From assembly GCF_015680405.1 (NCBI RefSeq), contig NZ_JADLJS010000003.1, positions 1-64,000 on the forward strand: a DNA stretch of 64,000 nucleotides. Direction: 5' to 3'. The translations under genes and the position numbers were made by a program. The stretch is from Pseudomonas pudica. GTDB lineage: Bacteria; Pseudomonadota; Gammaproteobacteria; Pseudomonadales; Pseudomonadaceae. Positions 17,502 to 25,726 of this stretch are shown piece after piece. Every line of letters begins with the position of its first letter. The stretch's first letter is position 1. The notes beneath the pieces are model-generated. The model did not search any database and had not been told where the DNA came from. It saw nothing but the letters and a program-made list of their open reading frames with translations.

Positions 17502-18443
17502 ATGCACACCCCTGTTGTCTTCATCGACGGTGACCAAGGCACCACCGGCCTGCAGATCCATGCCCGCCTGCAAGGCCGCAGCGATCTGCGCCTGCTGACC
17601 CTGCCCGAAGCCGAGCGCAAAGACCCGCACCGCCGCCGCGAGGCAATCAACAATGCCGACATCGCCCTGCTGTGCCTGCCCGACGATGCTGCCCGCGAGG
17701 CCGTGGCGGCGATCCACAACCCGCAGGTGCGGGTGATCGACGCAAGCTCCGCGCACCGTACCAGCCCAGGCTGGGTCTATGGCCTGCCGGAGCTTGACGA
17801 GCAGCAAGCCGAGCGCATCGCGCACAGCAAGCGCGTCAGCAACCCCGGCTGCTATCCCACCGGCGCCATCGCCCTGCTGCGCCCACTGGTCAAGGCCGGC
17901 CTGCTGCCAGCGGATTACCCGCTGAACATCCACGCCATCTCCGGCTATTCCGGCGGTGGCCGCGCCGCAGTCGAACGGCATGAACAGCCCGCCGTCGGCA
18001 AAACCCCAGCCCTGCAACTTTACGGCCTGGAGCTGGCACACAAGCACGTGCCGGAAATCCAGCAGCACGCCGGGCTGTCGGCGCGGCCGATGTTCATGCC
18101 CGGCTACGGTGCCTACCGCCAAGGCATCGTGTTGAGCATCCCGCTGCAGTTGCGCCTGCTGCCCGGCCAGGTCAGTGCCGAACAGCTGCAGGCCTGCCTG
18201 CAGCAGCACTACCAGGGTGCCCGCCATGTCCAGCTGATGCCCCTGCACCAGCACGGCGCAGCGCCGAACCTCGACCCCGAGGCGTTGAACGACAGCAACG
18301 ACCTGCGCCTGGCGCTTTACGCCAACCCCGAGCATGGCCAGGTGCTGCTGACCGCAGTGTTCGACAACCTTGGCAAAGGTGCCTCCGGTGCGGCGGTGCA
18401 GAACCTCGACCTGATGCTCGGTGCATTGCAGGTACAAGGCTGA
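17502..18443 (+). CDS. argC: N-acetyl-gamma-glutamyl-phosphate reductase, type 2
   Basis: 313 residues, the length of the type-2 AGPR group rather than the ~345 of type 1. The NADP site is [17 protein letters not shown]. The catalytic Cys lies in [16 protein letters not shown], and the [10 protein letters not shown] loop follows. It reduces N-acetylglutamyl-5-phosphate to the semialdehyde in arginine synthesis. Pseudomonads usually have a separate type-1 argC as well, so this copy under a LysR regulator may serve a specialised or inducible route. ATG 17502 is preferred to the in-frame TTG at 17496. Confidence 0.9.
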   Translation: MHTPVVFIDGDQGTTGLQIHARLQGRSDLRLLTLPEAERKDPHRRREAINNADIALLCLPDDAAREAVAAIHNPQVRVIDASSAHRTSPGWVYGLPELDEQQAERIAHSKRVSNPGCYPTGAIALLRPLVKAGLLPADYPLNIHAISGYSGGGRAAVERHEQPAVGKTPALQLYGLELAHKHVPEIQQHAGLSARPMFMPGYGAYRQGIVLSIPLQLRLLPGQVSAEQLQACLQQHYQGARHVQLMPLHQHGAAPNLDPEALNDSNDLRLALYANPEHGQVLLTAVFDNLGKGASGAAVQNLDLMLGALQVQG

Positions 18444-18522
18444 TCGGCAAAACCGGTTAGACTGTGCAGCCCGCGCCCGCACGGCGCGGGCCGTCCATCC
18501 ACCCGCCGGAGCCCGCACCCCG

Positions 18523-19209
18523 ATGTTCATCCTGAGCCGCCTCGACAGCGTGCCGCCTGAATCTTTCCAGAACCAGATCCGCGAACTGGTGATCCACAAT
18601 GTCGGCGAACTGAGCAGTGTCGCCATCTGCGCCGACAACCCGCTGTACCCGCTGTACCAGTATGGCGTCGGCATGGAGGTGCACCAGTACCTGCAAGCAC
18701 TGGACGGCACCCGCGGCCTGGCCGTGGCGCTGACCCTGGCGCTGGATGCCGAGGCACCGGACCAATTGCTGGGGTTCGCCCTGTCACTGCCGGCCGAGGA
18801 CGATGACCAGGCGTGCGCCCTGGCGTTCCTCGCCGTGCGCGCCAGCCATCGTCGCCAGGGCATCGCCCGCGCCCTGCTGGGCGACCTGCAGGCACGCCAT
18901 GCCTGCGTCGAGCTGAATGCCTTTGCCAGCCAGGTACCGTGGTTCGAGGCGATGGGCATGCAGGTGGTGGCCGCCAATGGGCCGCAGGTACTGATGAGCA
19001 GTACCGGGCGGGCTAGCGGCGCGCTGATCGGGAGGCTGGATATTGCGCCGATCTACCAGACGGCGGAAGTGATGCAGATCCATACCTACCTGCTCAACCA
19101 GCAGGGTGAGGATGCGATGATCGAAGCGGAACAGATGCGGGATGAGCGGCTGGACGAACTGACCGCCCAGGCCCAGGAGTGTGTACGGCAGCGCAAGACC
19201 GTGCATTGA
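18523..19209 (+). CDS. GNAT-family N-acetyltransferase
   Basis: 228 residues. The acetyl-CoA binding motif is clear (ALAFLAVRASHRRQGIARAL, residues ~102-122), preceded by a beta strand LLGFALSLPA. A C-terminal extension of ~60 residues ends in an acidic/basic helix (DERLDELTAQAQECVRQRKT). It follows argC by 79 bases in the same direction. Substrate unknown; proximity to argC suggests, but does not show, an amino-acid-related acceptor. Confidence 0.82.
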   Translation: MFILSRLDSVPPESFQNQIRELVIHNVGELSSVAICADNPLYPLYQYGVGMEVHQYLQALDGTRGLAVALTLALDAEAPDQLLGFALSLPAEDDDQACALAFLAVRASHRRQGIARALLGDLQARHACVELNAFASQVPWFEAMGMQVVAANGPQVLMSSTGRASGALIGRLDIAPIYQTAEVMQIHTYLLNQQGEDAMIEAEQMRDERLDELTAQAQECVRQRKTVH

Positions 19210-19214
19210 TCCAA

Positions 19215-19296
19215 GGGCCTGTTCGCGGGCTCGCCCGCTCCCACAGGATTTCACAAAGCCAAACTGTGGGAGCGGGCAAGCCCGCGAAGAAGCCCC
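19215..19296. repeat. REP pair, compact
   Basis: Facing units GTTCGCGGGCTCGCCCGCTC and GAGCGGGCAAGCCCGCGAAG with a short 20-base centre, between convergent GNAT and ABC permease genes. Confidence 0.85.
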
Positions 19297-19305
19297 ACCG
19301 GCCCT

Positions 19306-20061
19306 TCAGCCATGCACCCAACGCCGATGCAGCCCACGCGCCAGGGCATCCAGCACAAACCCCAGCACCCCGATCAGCAGCACCATCGCCATCAGCTCGG
19401 AATACGCCAGCCGGTCGCGGGTATCGAGAATGAAATACCCAAGCCCCGCACTCACCCCGAGCATTTCGCACGGCACCAGCACGATCCACAGGATGCCGAT
19501 GGCCAGACGCACGCCAGTCAGAACATGGCCGATCACCCCGGGCACAATCACCTTGCACAAGGTCTCCCGGCGCGTGGCACTCAAACTGCGGCTCAACTGC
19601 AACCAGCGTGGGTCCAGCTGCCTTACCCCGGCCGCCGTGTTCAACAGGATCGGCCACAACGCGGCAAACGCCAGCAGGAAGTAGATAGGCTGGTCCCCCA
19701 CGCCCATCAGCATCACCACCACCGGCATCCACGACAGCGGCGAGATCATGCGCAGGAACTGGAACGCCGGCGTGGTCGCAGCCTCCAGGTGCCGGTAGCT
19801 GCCCACCAGCAAGCCCAGCGGCACGCCGATCAGCAGCGCCAGCAGCAGCCCTACCAGGATACGTTTGAGGCTGACCCAGATATGCCCGTACACCTCGCCC
19901 TGCCCCAGCAACTCGACCAGGCTGGCCAGGGTCGCTGCCGGCGAAAAGCGCGCCGACAGGCCATCGGCCTGGCCAAACAACGCGACACCGGCCCACCACA
20001 ACAGCAACAAACCCAGCAACCCGGCCAGCCCCAGGCCGGCATGAACGAAATGCGTGCGCAT
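19306..20061 (-). CDS. ABC transporter permease (sulfonate/taurine/nitrate type)
   Basis: 251 residues with about six transmembrane segments and the BPD_transp_1 domain. The EAA-loop region reads LDPRWLQLSRSLSATRRETL, where the pattern contacts the ATPase. Closest in layout to SsuC/TauC permeases. It is the last gene of a minus-strand set: acyl-CoA-dehydrogenase-like flavoprotein, ATPase, solute-binding protein, permease. Its start overlaps the stop of the upstream solute-binding gene. Confidence 0.9.
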   Translation of the reverse strand: MRTHFVHAGLGLAGLLGLLLLWWAGVALFGQADGLSARFSPAATLASLVELLGQGEVYGHIWVSLKRILVGLLLALLIGVPLGLLVGSYRHLEAATTPAFQFLRMISPLSWMPVVVMLMGVGDQPIYFLLAFAALWPILLNTAAGVRQLDPRWLQLSRSLSATRRETLCKVIVPGVIGHVLTGVRLAIGILWIVLVPCEMLGVSAGLGYFILDTRDRLAYSELMAMVLLIGVLGFVLDALARGLHRRWVHG

Positions 20062-21266
20062 CAGACCGCAAACTCCTCGCTACGCTCGAAGTTATCGCCG
20101 ATGCCGAACACCGACGGCCCGCCAACGCTGGCGATGGCGTTGCGCACGAAGCGGTCGTCGACCAGGTCGCGGGCGGTCTGTGCCGGGTCCAGGCCGGCCA
20201 GGAACGCGCTGTCACCCTCGATCAGGGTGGTTTTCAGGCGCTTGACCAGCTCTTCGGTGTAGCTGGGGAACGGGTAAGGCTGGAAATCGATGCGCCTTTC
20301 GTCCCACTGCTGGTGGCGAATGGCGCCACTGGCAATGTAACCGGCACGGTCCTCGGCGGCCGGTGCCAGCACTTTGCCGAGCACCGCAGGTTCATGCGGG
20401 GTGTACTTGTTGGGGCCGGCCTTGGACAACAATGCGGCGGCCTCGGCGCGGTGATCACGGGTCCATTGCTGCGCCTTGACGATGGCGTTGACCACCTTCT
20501 GCGACCACTCCGGGCGGTTGTTCAGGTCGTGCTCGTGCATGAACACCACGCAGCAGGCGTGGTTGCGCCACACATCGCCGGTAAAGCGTTGCACGCGGCC
20601 AACCTTGAGGTTCTCGGCCAGGGCGTTGAATGGCTCGGCGACGATATAGCCTGCAATGCGCTTGCTGGCCAGCGCTGGTGGCATGTCGGACGGCGGCAAT
20701 ACCAGCAGGTTGACTTCATTGCCAGCCAGCGGCGCATTGGCAGGCTTCGACACCGGGGTCAGGCCATTGTCGTTGAGCATCTGTTGCAGCACCACGTTGT
20801 GGATCGAGTACCAGAACGGGATGGCCACGGTCTTGCCACCGAGCTGTTTCATGTCGCTGATGTCCGGGGCCACGGTCAGGCCTGAACCGCCCACGTGGTT
20901 CCAGGCCACCACCTTGGCCGGCACCTTGCTGCCGTAGCGGGCCCATACGGTCATCGGCGACAGCAAGTGGATGACGTTGACCTGGCCAGAGATGAACGCC
21001 TCGATCACCTGCGCCCAGCTGCGTAGCAGCACCGGGCGCTCGGCCTTGATGCCTTCGGCCTCGAACAGGCCGTTGTTGTGCGCCACCAGCAGCGGCGTGG
21101 CGTCAGTGATCGGCAGGTAGCCGATACGCACCGGCGCGTCCGGCTCGGTGGCGGCACGGGCTTGCAGGCTCGATAGCAGCGGCAGCGCACCGGCAGCCGT
21201 GAGCATGGCGCCGAGCTTGAGGAAATCGCGACGCGAAGAAGAGGAACAGCAGTCATCCATGCACAT
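20061..21266 (-). CDS. ABC transporter solute-binding protein, Tat-exported (SsuA/NrtA-like)
   Basis: 401 residues. The N-terminus contains SSSRRDFLKLGAMLTAAGAL, a twin-arginine motif plus hydrophobic core, followed by AxA. The mature part starts PDAPVRIGYLPITDATPLLV, typical of NMT1/SsuA-type proteins binding nitrate, sulfonates, taurine or thiamine precursors. Five Cys/Asp-rich residues (MCMDDCCSSS) precede the Tat motif. ATG 21266 has GGAGG six bases upstream and is preferred to the ATG at 21260. Confidence 0.9.
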   Translation of the reverse strand: MCMDDCCSSSSRRDFLKLGAMLTAAGALPLLSSLQARAATEPDAPVRIGYLPITDATPLLVAHNNGLFEAEGIKAERPVLLRSWAQVIEAFISGQVNVIHLLSPMTVWARYGSKVPAKVVAWNHVGGSGLTVAPDISDMKQLGGKTVAIPFWYSIHNVVLQQMLNDNGLTPVSKPANAPLAGNEVNLLVLPPSDMPPALASKRIAGYIVAEPFNALAENLKVGRVQRFTGDVWRNHACCVVFMHEHDLNNRPEWSQKVVNAIVKAQQWTRDHRAEAAALLSKAGPNKYTPHEPAVLGKVLAPAAEDRAGYIASGAIRHQQWDERRIDFQPYPFPSYTEELVKRLKTTLIEGDSAFLAGLDPAQTARDLVDDRFVRNAIASVGGPSVFGIGDNFERSEEFAV

Positions 21267-22074
21267 GGACAGCCTCCGAGGGCAACGGGGTTGGGGTAGG
21301 TTCGACTGTGCGGCTTGCCCGCCGAAGGGTTTTGAGGATTTCGATGCGCAAGGCGCCCAGTTCCTCGACCCGCTGCGTCCGTGGTTGCGGCAGGTCGATG
21401 TGCCACTGCCCGAGGGTGTGCGCTGGGTGGTTGCCCAGTAGCAGAACGCGGTCGGACAGCAGCAGGGCTTCGTCGATATCGTGGGTGATCAGCACCGCCG
21501 CCGTGTTGTGGGTGGCGATCAGTTGCAGCAGCAGCTGCTGCATGTCGGCCCGGGTCACTTCATCCAGCGCGCCGAACGGCTCGTCGAGCAACAGCACTTC
21601 GGGCTGACGAGCCAGGCAGCGGGCCAGCGCGGTGCGCTGGGCCATGCCGCCGGACAACTGCGCCGGGTACTGGCCGCGAGCATGGGCCAGGCCCACGGCG
21701 GCAATCGCATGGTCGATGCGTGCGCGCCGTTCGGCGGCGGCAACTTTTGGCTGACGGGCGAAGTCCAGGCCGAAGGCGACGTTCTTCTCCAGGCTCAACC
21801 AGGGCAACAGGCTCGGGTCCTGGAAGGCCACCGCCAGGCGTGGGTGCGGGCCTTGCAGCGGCTGGCCGTGCAGGGTCACGCTGCCACCGCGGGGCTGCTG
21901 CAGGCCGGCCAGTACCCGCAACAGGCTGGACTTGCCGACCCCGCTCGGGCCGAGGATGGTCACCACTTCGCCGGGGGCCAGCTGCAGGTCGAACTGCGCC
22001 AGCACCGCCTGCCAGCCCCCCTCGCGCGGGTAGCCCAGGCTGATGTCGCGGGCTTCGAGCAACACTTGGCTCAT
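21253..22074 (-). CDS. ABC transporter ATP-binding protein (SsuB/TauB-like)
   Basis: 273 residues. Walker A is GPSGVGKSS, the Q-loop is AVAFQDPSLLPWLSLEKNVA, the signature is LSGGMAQRTALARCLARQPE, and Walker B is VLLLDEPFGALDEVTRADMQ, followed by the switch His in LITHDIDEA. The 3' end overlaps the solute-binding gene start by 14 bases, and its start overlaps the upstream flavoprotein stop by 4 bases, so the operon is translationally coupled. Confidence 0.92.
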   Translation of the reverse strand: MSQVLLEARDISLGYPREGGWQAVLAQFDLQLAPGEVVTILGPSGVGKSSLLRVLAGLQQPRGGSVTLHGQPLQGPHPRLAVAFQDPSLLPWLSLEKNVAFGLDFARQPKVAAAERRARIDHAIAAVGLAHARGQYPAQLSGGMAQRTALARCLARQPEVLLLDEPFGALDEVTRADMQQLLLQLIATHNTAAVLITHDIDEALLLSDRVLLLGNHPAHTLGQWHIDLPQPRTQRVEELGALRIEILKTLRRASRTVEPTPTPLPSEAVHVHG

Positions 22075-23135
22075 GCCGCGCCCGCCTGGCGTTGCAGTTC
22101 GGCGCGCAGTTGCACCAGGCTGGGCGTGACGATCGGCACGAAGGCCGACTCGCGCCAGCGGCGGGCAAAGCCTTCGCCATACTCGCTGAGGTAGGCCTTG
22201 CCACCACTGGCCTGCAACTCCAGTTGCACGGCGTCGGCCGCGCTTTCGGCCAGGGTGATGCGCAGCTTGAACAAGGCTGCTGGCTGCTGCTGGAAGCGCC
22301 CATCGAGCAGGCCCTGCTTGAGCTCGCTCACGGTATTTTCCAGGCGCTCGCCGAGCACCTGGCGTGCTTCGTCGAGGAACGAGGCACGGCCATGCAGGTG
22401 TGCCTGCACTTCCGCCAACGCCCGCCGCGCAAGGCCAATAGCCATGCCGCACTGCAGCGCCAGGAACGCCGGGCGTACCCGGGGCAGGAATTCGCGGGCA
22501 TTTTCGTGCAGCAACCAGCCACGCTGCAATTGCACCTGGTGGAAGGCCAGTGCAGCGGTGTTGCTCGACTGCAGGCCCATCAGTTGCAGGTCGTCGGAAC
22601 GCTCCAGGCCCTGTGCGTCGGACGGAATGGCCAGCACGAACGGTGCGCCACCGGTTTCGTCTTCGATAGCCGCAGCCACCACGAAGCCGCTTTTGCGCAG
22701 GTTGGTCACCCAGTGCAGGCGCCCTTCCAACTGCCAGCCATCGGCTTGCGGGCGCCCTCGAACCTGCAGCGCTTCGATGCCGGACAGGAACTTCATGGCA
22801 TTGGACAGCCCGGTGGCACCAGCCAGTTCGCCAGTCAGCAGGCGCGGTAACAGCTGCTCGCGCAGGGGCTGGTTGGGGCTGTGCAACAGGTATTCGATGA
22901 AGGCGCGCTGGCCCCAGCAGACGAACGCCGCTGCCAGCGAGCGGCTGGCGATTGCGGCGATGGCCTCGACCGCGTCGGTTACCTGCCCACCGGCGCCGCC
23001 CAAGGCCGGGTCGACACCGACACGCAGCAGTTGCGATTCGGCGATTTGCGCCAGCACCAGCTGCGGCTCGCACTGGCCCCGGTCAATGGCCTCGGCATTG
23101 GCATCCAGCCAGTGTCGAAATGCACAATCTTGCAT
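22071..23135 (-). CDS. acyl-CoA dehydrogenase-like flavoprotein (SfnC/DszC-like)
   Basis: 354 residues, the size of an ACAD-fold protein. N-terminal, middle and C-terminal ACAD segments are visible (VGVDPALGGAGG; GATGLSNAMKFLSGIEALQV; LQASGGKAYLSEYGEGFARR). The gene is fused by overlap to a sulfonate-type ABC operon rather than to beta-oxidation genes. That context favours an FMNH2/FAD-dependent monooxygenase or dehydrogenase of organosulfur compounds. Catalytic Glu of true acyl-CoA dehydrogenases is not evident. Start at ATG 23135. Confidence 0.78.
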   Translation of the reverse strand: MQDCAFRHWLDANAEAIDRGQCEPQLVLAQIAESQLLRVGVDPALGGAGGQVTDAVEAIAAIASRSLAAAFVCWGQRAFIEYLLHSPNQPLREQLLPRLLTGELAGATGLSNAMKFLSGIEALQVRGRPQADGWQLEGRLHWVTNLRKSGFVVAAAIEDETGGAPFVLAIPSDAQGLERSDDLQLMGLQSSNTAALAFHQVQLQRGWLLHENAREFLPRVRPAFLALQCGMAIGLARRALAEVQAHLHGRASFLDEARQVLGERLENTVSELKQGLLDGRFQQQPAALFKLRITLAESAADAVQLELQASGGKAYLSEYGEGFARRWRESAFVPIVTPSLVQLRAELQRQAGAA

Positions 23136-23157
23136 GGTCTTGCTCCTTTGAAAACGC

Positions 23158-23203
23158 CGGGGCCGCTTGGCGGCCCATTCGCGGCACAAGGCCGCTCCTA
23201 CAA
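23158..23203. repeat. single REP unit, GGCCGCTCCTAC subtype
   Basis: GGGGCCGCTTGGCGGCCC stem followed by GCGGCACAAGGCCGCTCCTA. The inverted partner is missing. It lies between the flavoprotein gene and the AhpD-like gene, within the minus-strand set. Confidence 0.7.
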
Positions 23204-23234
23204 CGATCGCGCTACGACCGGTATCGCACGCGGA

Positions 23235-23795
23235 TCAAGCAGAAGGTTGCCAGCGGTACTTGCCGAGCTCGTCATTGAGCGGCGTCTGGGCGAACACATT
23301 AGCAAAGTTGCACAGGGTTGCGAGGCTCACACCCAGAATCACCTCAAGGGCATTGCCCTCGCTGAAACCGGCTGCGCGGAAGGCCTGGTAAGTGGGTTCG
23401 CTGACATTGCCACGGGTGGCGATCACTTCGCGGGCGAACGCAGCCAGGGTTTCATAACGGGCATCGGGCAGCTCGCCACGGGCACGCAGGGCATCGACCA
23501 CCTCCTGCGGCAGCTTGGCCTTGTTCAGGGCCACAGCCGTGTGGCCGGCCACGCAGAAGTCACAGCCATGCTGGGTGGCTGCAATCAACTGCACCACTTC
23601 ACGCTCGGCCAGGCTCAGTTCGGATTTGCCGTTGAGTGCCGAAACGGTCACGTAGGTTTCCAGTGCCGCCGGGGCATTGGCCAGCACGCCCAGCAGGTTG
23701 GGGATGAAGCCGGAATTCTTCTGGGCGTTCTCGAGGAACGGACGAGCCGCTTCCGGGGCGCTCTGCAGCGTGTGTAAAGTAATGCGCGAGGACAT
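23235..23795 (-). CDS. AhpD-like carboxymuconolactone decarboxylase-family protein
   Basis: 186 residues. The redox CxxC plus His signature of AhpD-like proteins is present as HGCDFCVAGHTAVAL. The N-terminal FLENAQKNSGFIPNLLGVLA is typical of peroxidase-related CMD proteins, which use the Cys pair in peroxide reduction. It precedes the ACAD/ABC operon and is divergent from the AraC regulator, suggesting co-induction and a protective role against peroxide from a flavin enzyme. Confidence 0.88.
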   Translation of the reverse strand: MSSRITLHTLQSAPEAARPFLENAQKNSGFIPNLLGVLANAPAALETYVTVSALNGKSELSLAEREVVQLIAATQHGCDFCVAGHTAVALNKAKLPQEVVDALRARGELPDARYETLAAFAREVIATRGNVSEPTYQAFRAAGFSEGNALEVILGVSLATLCNFANVFAQTPLNDELGKYRWQPSA

Positions 23796-23898
23796 GGAGT
23801 GGTCTCCTTTTGATGGGTGTCGCTACAGTCTGTTGGTTATAAGAACTACCCTCCATATTCATCAGTCGCCTTTCCTTGCTCTTGAGTCTTTGCATTAG

Positions 23899-24810
23899 AT
23901 GATTTCGTCCAGCCATCTTGTCGATTGGTTATTAGAGGGCCTGGAGCTCGATGCCAGCCTGTTCCATGTTGGCCGCTATTGCGGCGGCTGGCACGCCAGC
24001 ACCGAAGGCATGGGCCGGGCCAGCTTCCACCTGGTGGTGCAAGGGCATTGCTGGCTGCACATCGATGGCCAGCCCGAGGCGCTGCGTCTGGAGGCCGGCG
24101 ATGCGGTGTTCCTGCTGCGCGATCTCGGCTATCGCCTGGCCAGCGACCAGGACCCGGCCAGTGCTTGCGCCCAGCCGCGCCAACACATGCAGGCCATGGA
24201 CGCCGACGCGGTCGATGGCGTGGGGTTGGTATGTGGTTTCTTCCATTTCAGGCCGGGCTTGTCGGCGCTGATCGTCGAGGGCTTGGCTGACTGGATATTG
24301 CTGCGCGCCGATGAACCGGCCGGGCATGCGGCGCGGGCGTTGTTCGAGCTGATCCTGGAGGAATGCCGGCGCGCCGCCGGGCCGTCACAGACGCTGCTGG
24401 AGCGGCTGACGCACTTGTTGTTCCTGTATGTGCTGCGCCAGCAGGTGCATGCCGGGCAATCGCTGGGCGGGCTGGTCGCCCTCGCCCGGCAACCGGCGTT
24501 TGCCGGGTTGCTGGAGCAGTTGATCGAGCAACCAGGGCAAGCATGGACACTGGAAAGCATGGCCGCCTGCACCGGGTTGTCGCGGTCGGCATTTTTCAAG
24601 CGTTTCAATGAGCTGGCGGGGCAGTCGCCGGGGCAAGTACTGCTGGCGTTGCGCATGCGCCATGCCAGCCAGTTGCTGCGGGCGGGGCATACCGTGGAGC
24701 AGGTGGGGGCGCAGGCGGGGTATCAATCGGTGGCGGCGTTTACCCGGGCGTTTGCCAAGGCAGTGGGGGTGCAGCCGGGGGCGTATCGGCGAGAGCATGA
24801 GGGGCGTTAG
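23899..24810 (+). CDS. AraC-family transcriptional regulator with cupin_6-type sensor
   Basis: 303 residues. The N-terminal cupin sensor has HLVVQGHCWLHIDGQPEALR and a histidine-containing loop, and the C-terminal double HTH spans ~residues 200-300 (SMAACTGLSRSAFFKRFNEL; EQVGAQAGYQSVAAFTRAFA). The whole matches AraC regulators with a cupin_6 domain. It is divergent from the AhpD-like gene and probably activates that gene and the ABC set. No strong ribosome site precedes ATG 23899, so the start is tentative. Confidence 0.88.
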   Translation: MISSSHLVDWLLEGLELDASLFHVGRYCGGWHASTEGMGRASFHLVVQGHCWLHIDGQPEALRLEAGDAVFLLRDLGYRLASDQDPASACAQPRQHMQAMDADAVDGVGLVCGFFHFRPGLSALIVEGLADWILLRADEPAGHAARALFELILEECRRAAGPSQTLLERLTHLLFLYVLRQQVHAGQSLGGLVALARQPAFAGLLEQLIEQPGQAWTLESMAACTGLSRSAFFKRFNELAGQSPGQVLLALRMRHASQLLRAGHTVEQVGAQAGYQSVAAFTRAFAKAVGVQPGAYRREHEGR

Positions 24811-24816
24811 CCTGGA

Positions 24817-24915
24817 CTGGCCTCTTCGCGGGTAAACCCGCTCCCACAGGTACCCCACAAGTTTCAGAGATTGTGATGCCCCTGTGGGAGCGGGTTTACC
24901 CGCGAAGAGGCCGGT
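24817..24915. repeat. REP pair
   Basis: TGGCCTCTTCGCGGGTAAAC facing GTTTACCCGCGAAGAGGCCG across a 30-base AT-richer centre, between convergent AraC and Rrf2 genes. Confidence 0.87.
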
Positions 24916-24928
24916 GCAGGCAACAGAT

Positions 24929-25468
24929 TCAGACCTGACTGACTGGAATATCCCCTGCCCCTTTGCCCTCCCGCCGCTCACCCATCCAGGCATTGACCTT
25001 CTGCCCGAATTCGGCCGGCGCCTTGCGCCCGAACCGCCGCGCCAGGTCAAGAATGGTCTGCTGCGCCAGGGCCTCTTCCATGCGCTTCTGCGCACCCAGC
25101 ATCACCGCGTGGATCGCGCAGGTGCCCTCGGTTGCCCAACCCGGGGGCGAACCCTCGAACAGGCTGCAACGCTCGCGAACTTCGCGGCAGTCGAAGATCT
25201 TCTTCGGCCCGTCGATGGCATTGACGATATCCAGCACGGTGATTTCATCCGACGGCCGCGCCAGCCTGAAGCCACCACGCACGCCTTCGGTGGCGGCCAC
25301 CAGACCGGCACGGGCCAGCTTGGTGAATACCTTGGCCAGGTACTCCTGAGGTACACCCTGCAGCTCCGCCAGGTCGCGCACGCTGGACTCACGCGAGTCG
25401 CCCCGCTCGTCCACCAGGAACAGCAGGCAATGGATACCGTATTCGACGCCAGCACTGTAGAGCGACAT
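24929..25468 (-). CDS. Rrf2-family regulator with three conserved cysteines
   Basis: 179 residues from ATG 25468. The Rrf2 winged helix reads MSLYSAGVEYGIHCLLFLVD ... GVPQEYLAKVFTKLARAGLV. Three Cys in FDCREVRERCSLFEG...TC (spacing C-x6-C-x15-C) resemble the iron-sulfur ligands of IscR/NsrR proteins, so the regulator may sense redox state, iron or NO. It is divergent from the flavoprotein at 25727, and a perfect 12-bp inverted repeat lies between them. The first Met at 25561 is rejected since the family begins at MSLYSAG. Confidence 0.87.
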   Translation of the reverse strand: MSLYSAGVEYGIHCLLFLVDERGDSRESSVRDLAELQGVPQEYLAKVFTKLARAGLVAATEGVRGGFRLARPSDEITVLDIVNAIDGPKKIFDCREVRERCSLFEGSPPGWATEGTCAIHAVMLGAQKRMEEALAQQTILDLARRFGRKAPAEFGQKVNAWMGERREGKGAGDIPVSQV

Positions 25469-25640
25469 ATCTATCTCCGACCAATCTTGTCGCAAATGAT
25501 ACGCCTGTAGTACCTGCGCCGCAAAGCTCGCAGCTGCCGCCGGTCGGCCTGCTTTTTTCATTCGTCCCAGTAAATACGGCTATTTCGGCCAGGAAACGGT
25601 GGTGCGCAATGTCGCCTGCGTGCAAAAAAAACTTGCACCC

Positions 25641-25671
25641 AATAACTACGACAAATACAGTCGTAGTTATT
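25641..25671. promoter_or_regulatory. 12-bp inverted repeat, candidate Rrf2 operator
   Basis: AATAACTACGAC - AAATACA - GTCGTAGTTATT: perfect arms with a 7-base AT-rich spacer, 55 bases upstream of the flavoprotein ATG. It is the strongest dyad in the divergent gap. Confidence 0.6.
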
Positions 25672-25726
25672 CGAGTGGCACACAACTCGCCCTCGAAGCC
25701 CTCTTCGAACCTTGCGGAGCACCCTC

